DNA of 20,366 nt from Nemertoderma westbladi (lineage: Eukaryota; Xenacoelomorpha; Nemertodermatida; Nemertodermatidae). Within the stretch, counting starts at the first letter, position 1. Each line of letters begins with the position of its first letter. A program made the translations under genes and the position numbers. The notes under the pieces are model-generated. The model ran no database searches. It was given only the letters and a program-made list of their open reading frames with translations, and was not told the DNA's origin. The DNA is taken from positions 1 through 20,366 of the forward strand of contig JAUCBJ010003220.1 in the NCBI GenBank assembly GCA_032718475.1, read 5' to 3'. This document shows positions 16,263 to 20,366 of this stretch, in pieces.

Positions 16263-16414
16263 AAGTAATAACAGCCCCAAGGAGTTAAAAATGTTGTTAG
16301 GTGTTGGCTGTTAGCATCAATGGGGATTTGCCAATATCCCTGTACAGCGTCCATGGTGAAGAAGAAATTAGATTCGGGTGGCACACTGGCTATTATATCA
16401 GATGCACAGGTAAA
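16263..16414 (-). pseudogene. Gypsy RT fragment in a shifted frame
   Basis: After a one-base shift near 16415-16430, translation continues as PFTCASDIIASVPPESNFFF, then TMDAVQGYWQIPIDANS, then TFLTPWGCYYFVRA. The M-D-A-V-x-G-Y-W-Q-I-P motif contains the first catalytic Asp of the RT, and TPWGCYYFVRA is the fingers/palm segment before the usual 'PMGLS'. The sequence then jumps directly to the RNase H region, so the YxDD active site is deleted. Confidence 0.75.
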
Positions 16415-17115
16415 GGGGTGGATAGGACGTTCTCAAATTGGTTTAGCCGCGTATAGTCAACACAGATTCGTACACCACCCCTGGGTTTTTCGACTACAAC
16501 CATAGGTGCAACCCATTTAGGCGGTGGAGCTCCTGGGTCTACCTTTTTAATTACCCCAAGGTGTTCTAGCCTGATTAGTTCTGCTTTCGTACCTGACACT
16601 ATGATTGGAATTTTCCGAGCAGTATAAATTTTAAATGGTACTGCATTTGTTTTCAAATGTATTGTCATGGGTGGTATGTGCATAGGGGTCAAAGTAGAAA
16701 CATCGAATACATCTGCAAATTCTTCTAACAGCTGATTGCGGGCAGAGTCGGCTTCTGCAACCGATTGTACCTGATGTACAATGTGTTCGGGAATTGGGTA
16801 AGACATGGGTATAATTTTCAGTGTTTTCAAAATATACCACGGTAATATAAATGTATTAGTTACCTCAGTAACAACTGCTGTAATAGTTATTTTAGTACAA
16901 TAGTATTCGATATTTAAGGTGACTGTTCCGCAAAATTCAATAAGTTGTCGATTAGCAGCGAATATTTTTGGGCGCTGCGTTTTATTAACTGTGTTTACCA
17001 AATTATTTTTGTCTAAGATACTGACAGGAACTATAGGTGCGTCAGCGCCAGTGTCTGGTAACGCCTCACACTCGAATTTATTATTATTTACCCCAGTTAC
17101 TAGGATAATTGCCAA
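16393..17115 (-). pseudogene. Gypsy protease and start of reverse transcriptase
   Basis: 240 codons. The retropepsin is near residues 15-100, with the catalytic motif ALPDTGADAPIVP (Asp at residue 21) and the flap-side FILPWYILKTL. The link LLEEFADVFDVSTL precedes RT segments LIRLEHLGVIKKVDPG, WVAPMVVVEKPRGGVRICVD and YTRLNQF. The protease would cut the polyprotein and the RT would copy the element RNA. The frame is lost after NQFE by a one-base change, giving a short wrong ending (VHLI, stop). The first residue is a TTG codon after the TGA at 17122, so there is no true start. Confidence 0.85.
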
Positions 17116-17121
17116 AGGTGC

Positions 17122-17640
17122 TCATTTAGCAATATCTTTAATACTAAATTGGTCAGTAATGTCATGTGTGACATTAACAACCTGTTGGTTTATTAGCTCC
17201 TGTAGAACAGAGTACTGCCTGTTCAGGGACCTAGATGCAGCCTTAACTGCATTCTTGGCTGCTGTAGTCTGTTTGAGTCGGGACTCTTTCTGCGCTTTAT
17301 ATAGGACATTTTGGCACTTCTGGATTTTGTTGTCAGTCCAGGGGGCCCTTTTCCTGTTTCGAGGGTATACAGGAACTGTTTCTGCAGCTGCTAACTTAAC
17401 TGCTTCTGTGAAAGCAGTATAGCCCTCACAGTGATCTGCCGCCTCAGAGGCAAGAACCTCATACCTGTTGCTCAGCTGTAGTGTGAAGCTGGACACTTGG
17501 CTGTTGCAACAGAGAGGACCAGTCATGCCGCGGCAAGGCAGATTTCGTTGTTCTGCTAGCACACAGACTAAGTCTTACCTTGGCCACAATAAGGCGGTGA
17601 TCACTTGAGAAGGGTCATTGTTTTTTACAGTAATTCTTCA
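17122..17640 (-). pseudogene. LINE-B: end of APE endonuclease and linker
   Basis: From about 17608 to 17470 one frame reads FSSDHRLIVAKVRLSL, SALPRHDWSSLLQQ. The SDH triplet (17597-17605) is the C-terminal catalytic motif of apurinic-like LINE endonucleases. A frame break near 17470 leads into SNRYEVLASEAADHCEGYTA, RNRKRAPWTDNKIQKCQNVL and YKAQKES, a linker typical of RTE-like elements, up to the stop at 17122. From about 17180 the match to LINE linkers fades, near the junction with the Gypsy remnant. The 5' part of the element is missing beyond about 17640. Confidence 0.7.
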
Positions 17641-17710
17641 ATTCCTAAAAATTCAATTGCACAACACACTCTGTATAATTATCAAAGATAATTGACTGAC
17701 ACTACTACTA

Positions 17711-18110
17711 CTAGGTCGAGCGAACTCGGACAGTGGAAATGAGATCCTTCCAGGCTTCCCGATTCTCCATAGTTGTCGCAATTTCGTTTCTCCTAAGTTC
17801 AGTATCCCTTTCAAGTTGATCTATATATGTCATGGCCGGTCGTCCATGACTACGCTTTCCATGAGTTGGTTGCCAGAAAAGTAGATCTGGTATGACCTCG
17901 TCATTACTTCGCCAGCAGTGCCCACTGAATCTTAATCTGCGTTCACGGAGGGTGGTTGATACAGGTGGTATTGTACCATAAAGCTCGGCGTTTGTCATGT
18001 GTTGTCTCCAGCTGATGTTTAGGGCTGCCCTTAGTAGTCTTGTGTAGCAACCATCAATTCGTTGTTCAAGTGATTTAGTCAGTGTCCAGGTCTCACCCCC
18101 ATATAAAATA
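17711..18110 (-). pseudogene. LINE-A C-terminal region
   Basis: After a one-base shift near 18110 the frame reads LYGGETWTLTKSLEQRIDGC, YTRLLRAALNISWRQHMTNA, ELYGTIPPVSTTLRERRLRF, SGHCWRSNDE and HGKRSHGRPAMTYIDQLERD, and ends VRVRST at the TAG 17711-17713. The YG-ETWTL, RRLRF-GHCWR and GRP-x-T-Y patterns are hallmarks of the region after the RT in this LINE group. Its His/Cys residues may form a nucleic-acid-binding site. Confidence 0.8.
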
Positions 18111-19025
18111 CACTTTCCACTGTGGCTCGAAAGAACTTAGTCTTCAGGTGCCTGGAGAGATCTGATTTCCAGATGGTATCCATTTTTGATAGAGCTACCC
18201 AAGCCTTTGCTTTCCTAACTTCTATGTCCTTTTTGCTACTCTCTATCCATGATCCAAGGTACTGGAAGTCATCGACCTTCCTTAGTTGATTATTATCAAT
18301 GGTTGTCAAGTTTCCATCAACATTAAAGGTCATGAATTCGGTCTTTGTAGCATTTATATGCAATCCAACCTCCTTAACAGCCCTCTCCACTTTATTTAGT
18401 AGAAGCTGTGCATCTGCTAGGGTATTAGAGAGCAGGGCGATGTCATCCGCAAAGTCGGTGTCTGTGACTGTAGTTGCCGGATATCTACTACTTCTGCGTT
18501 CTTGAAGTGTGAATCCCAGGTCTTCACCCTTTGTGGCCGTCCTCATTGCGTAATCCAGCACAATTACAAATAGTAATGGTGCTAATGTGTCACCTTGCAG
18601 TACGCCAGCCAGGATTGAGAAAAACTCAGTTTCACCATCTGGTGAGAGTACCTGCGCTTCTGTATCACAATATAACAATCCAATGCCAGCAACAATTACT
18701 TCTGGTATTCCATATGCTCTTAGGATTTCAAGCATTTTACCTCTATGGATGGAGTCGAATGCCTTCTTGAAGTCCACAAAAGTCATGACAGCGGGGAGAT
18801 TCTTTGACTTAATTCCTTCAATCAGTCTCCGTAGTGCAAGTATCTGAGCTATTGTTGATCTACTTGGTCGAAATCCGTTTTGGCTCTTACGCAGTAGTTT
18901 CTCTATGTGAGGCCTAATCCTATATAGAATCATTTTATTGTATATTTTGGCAGATACCACAAGCAGACAGATCTCACGATAGTTTGTTGGTATGCCGAGG
19001 TCTCCTTTCTTGGGGAGAGGCTTTA
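18079..19025 (-). pseudogene. LINE-A reverse transcriptase domain
   Basis: Open from after a TAA at 19026-19028 to 18079. RT motifs in order: PLPKKGDLGIPTNYREICLL, VSAKIYNKMILYRIRP, SQNGFRPSRSTIAQILALRR, TFVDFKKAFDSIHR (first catalytic Asp), GVLQGDTLAPLLFVIVLDYA, TDTDFADDIALLSN (FADD, catalytic pair) and KTEFMTFN. The core motifs are intact. The frame then runs into a wrong ending (GVRPGH, stop at 18079) because of an extra T near 18110. No start codon in a natural context is present. The polymerase would act in target-primed reverse transcription if complete. Confidence 0.85.
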
Positions 19026-19042
19026 TTTAGTTGACCTTTAGT

Positions 19043-19567
19043 CTAAATTGGTGGTGGCTTTTCCCCTTTTAACATCCGGTTGCAAACATTCAATAATGGT
19101 CTGTTTAGCACTCCGGTTTTCCATACCTCCGCTGGGATTTCATCTAATCCACTCGCTTTATTATTGGACATGCTTTTAATGCTTCTTTGGAGTTCGGCAG
19201 GTGTGAAGTCCCCTGTTTCTATAGGTAGTGTCTTGTCATATATTTTCCTTGTAGGGCTGACCTCGATGTTTGGTGGCTGCCCAAGCAAGTTGCTGAAGTG
19301 ATTTTTCCACTTCCCAACACGTTCTTCAGGACTATCGGCTTTGAGGCGCCCCTTTGCACAACTTTTCCGACCAGATACCTCATTTACAGTTTGCCAGGTA
19401 AGTCTTGATTGTTGCTGTATGTGAGCAGTTGTAATTGCTTCAGTTTTATCCTGTATGTACTTTTCCTGGCTGATGTTGTAGGCCAATTTAAAAGATCGTC
19501 CTTAGCTTTCTCAACCTTGTTAATGTTTTCGGTTGTTGGTTGTTCGGTTTTAACTTTGTAGGCTATC
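19043..19567 (-). pseudogene. LINE-A linker between endonuclease and RT
   Basis: 19043-19485 reads YNISQEKYIQDKTEAITTAH, LTWQTVNEVSGRKSCAKGRL, SPEERVGKWKNHFSNLLGQP, FTPAELQRSIKSMSNNKASG and LDEIPAEVWKTG, then loses frame at GEKPPPI (stop at 19043). A one-base shift at about 19485 joins it to VKIAYKVKTEQPTTENINKV, which continues up to the TTAA at 19568. Coding right up to the insertion site supports the piggyBac-like end having landed inside the element. Confidence 0.75.
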
Positions 19568-19610
19568 TTAACCCTATTAGTACCGGGCTATAAAATGTTG
19601 TACAAATACC

Positions 19611-19629
19611 GGGGGGGGGGGGGGGGGGG
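19611..19629 (+). repeat. G19 homopolymer
   Basis: Nineteen consecutive G's inside the probable piggyBac-like terminal region. The true length may differ, since such runs are error-prone in sequencing. It could form a G-quadruplex on the plus strand. Confidence 0.9.
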
Positions 19630-19829
19630 TCATATTGACCCCTCCCTCTAAAATCTACAAATATTTACGAAAACGTCTGATTTTTTGTTTGTACGTAGGT
19701 ATCACTTGCCTGGATCCGACCGAAAAAAAAAAATTTCGAAAAAATGTACTGGGGTGGTTATATTGCAGCACCAAAATTACAAGTAGTGCACAATTTTCAC
19801 AAAATTTGAAAGTTACATTTTCGGCTAAT

Positions 19830-20366
19830 TATTTTTCAATACAGGTTTTCTGGGGTGCAAAATACATTGGAAAATATTTAAAAATGATATGATTACTATA
19901 AATGGCTGTTTAGACCTCTCTGCGTAGGAAAAAAATGAAAAAAACAAGTAACCAGCACTTTTCAGTTAGAACACAAAATTATTAATTTACTTATACGATG
20001 CTATAAATTCACATTTCCAGGTTTTCGAGGGCGCTGATTCTAATGGAATACATTTCAAATATGCCAGATCATTGCTACTTGTATTTTTCGGCGTAATTTG
20101 GCAAATTTTGGTGCTAGCACCAAATTTCGTACCCATCACCAAAAAGTACAAGTTTGCGATGTCCAGTGCTGTTTTTATTGATTCCATCGGATTCAGGACC
20201 CTCATAAACCCGTATAACGCAAGAAACAAGGTGAAACTATCTACTGATCAATTTGCATATTTTCCAAAATTTGGTGCTGGCACAACAATTTTCACCCAAC
20301 GGCGAAAAATACAAGTTTGAGAACTCCTATGAAATTTTTACTGCTTCCATTGAATTAAGAACCATC
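19830..20366. repeat. Diverged ~165-180-bp tandem repeat field, non-coding
   Basis: CAGGTTTTCTGGGGTGC...ATACATTGGAAAATATT near 19841 is echoed by CAGGTTTTCGAGGGCGC...ATGGAATACATTTCAAATAT near 20019. AATTTTGGTGCTAGCACC...CACCAAAAAGTACAAGTTTG near 20103 is echoed by AATTTGGTGCTGGCAC...CGAAAAATACAAGTTTG near 20270, and ATTGATTCCATCGGATTCAGGACC near 20178 by GCTTCCATTGAATTAAGAACC near 20343. Period is about 165-180 bp with low identity. No protein frame is convincing here. The field continues past the window end. Confidence 0.5.

Larger units (their letters stand above)
15831..17115 (-). mobile_element. Ty3/Gypsy LTR-retrotransposon remnant (protease, RT start, RNase H)
   Basis: Order on the minus strand is retropepsin, RT N-terminal half, then RNase H, as in Gypsy pol. 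Missing are gag, the RT palm with its YxDD box, the integrase and any recognisable long terminal repeats. The 15668-15830 stretch to its right is AT-rich and may hold degraded 3' sequence of the element. It sits between two parts of LINE-B on the same strand, which suggests insertion into that LINE followed by decay. A single TGA at 17122-17124 separates the LINE-B frame from the protease frame, which happen to be in register. Confidence 0.8.
17700..19567 (-). mobile_element. LINE-A: RTE-like non-LTR retrotransposon, 5'-interrupted
   Basis: Minus strand, in order: linker (19567-19043), reverse transcriptase (19025-18079), C-terminal region ending at 17711. Four TAG triplets follow at once (17700-17711), so the element appears to end in a short (TAG)n repeat with almost no 3' untranslated region, as in RTE-type LINEs. 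The endonuclease is missing because the element is cut at a TTAA (19568-19571) where a piggyBac-like end begins. Frame breaks near 18110, 19030 and 19485 make it inactive. Clade assignment (RTE-like, proteins often named craniofacial development protein 2-like) rests on motif resemblance only. Confidence 0.75.
19568..20366. mobile_element. Probable piggyBac-like element end (TTAA + CCCTATTAGTACCGGG)
   Basis: TTAA at 19568-19571 is followed by CCCTATTAGTACCGGGC. This fits piggyBac-type elements: TTAA target and termini starting CCC. A second TACCGGG lies 25 bases inward (19607), followed by a 19-base G run and the palindrome GGGGTCA-TAT-TGACCCC (19626-19642). The flank left of TTAA is LINE-A coding sequence, interrupted exactly there. 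No transposase frame is seen in the 800 bases present, so this may be a non-autonomous copy or the long non-coding end of a larger one. The other end is outside the window. Confidence 0.5.

Noticed and set aside
17122-17124. Stop-codon readthrough joining the LINE-B linker to the Gypsy protease
   Set aside because: The frames are in register, but the two sides belong to unrelated elements, so the TGA is best read as chance at a junction.

Overview
This is an AT-rich nuclear window from a eukaryote, most likely an invertebrate animal. The basis is the mobile-element content: non-LTR retrotransposons of the CR1/Jockey-like and RTE-like kinds, a Ty3/Gypsy fragment, a probable piggyBac-type end at a TTAA site, and an integrase-core (rve) protein fragment of the kind common in sponges, cnidarians and molluscs. 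No operons, Shine-Dalgarno logic, CRISPR array or RNA gene was found. The organism assignment is inference; the species cannot be read from this sequence. Almost every recognisable protein frame is a decayed mobile element, and most lie on the minus strand.

Layout. Positions 418-4667 and 4676-8925 are two direct copies of one 4.25 kb unit. They look identical wherever compared and are separated by 8 AT-rich bases. On the minus strand each copy carries the Asp/Ser-rich 3' tail of an unrecognised gene, a 260-bp repeat (RepA), an array of 14 short palindromic units, a 5'-truncated CR1/Jockey-like LINE (reverse transcriptase plus C-terminal region, with frame breaks), and an integrase-core fragment against which the LINE ends in a TCTA microsatellite. 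The unit ends inside the unrecognised gene. Copy 2 keeps that gene's full length (8793-9813), and a diverged third RepA (9834-10077) lies just upstream of its start.

Positions 10078-13653 are sparse. They hold AT-rich sequence, a degenerate GTATG-rich repeat field (10798-11165), one small unidentified frame (11574-11945), a tandem ~285-bp duplication carrying the same minus-strand protein frame twice (12511-13071), and a LINE or SINE tail ending in a GATT repeat. At 13654-14050 there is an unidentified minus-strand coding remnant. At 14185-14771 there is a 51-bp minisatellite.

Positions 15023-20366 are a nest of transposons. LINE-B (endonuclease end, linker, start of the RT region) is split by a Gypsy remnant at 15831-17115. 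Where its RT should continue lies a 493-bp near-perfect inverted repeat made of RT sequence (15023-15515). LINE-A, a related element (17700-19567), lies upstream of it. LINE-A's reading frame runs up to a TTAA followed by CCCTATTAGTACCGGG, which looks like the end of a piggyBac-type element that fills the rest of the window with non-coding, weakly repetitive DNA.

The most useful points for follow-up are the perfect tandem duplication and its junction, the unidentified gene bounded by RepA copies and apparently interrupted by one base, the palindromic 21-bp arrays with a compensatory change, and the RT-derived foldback at 15023-15515, whose transcript would be a long hairpin.
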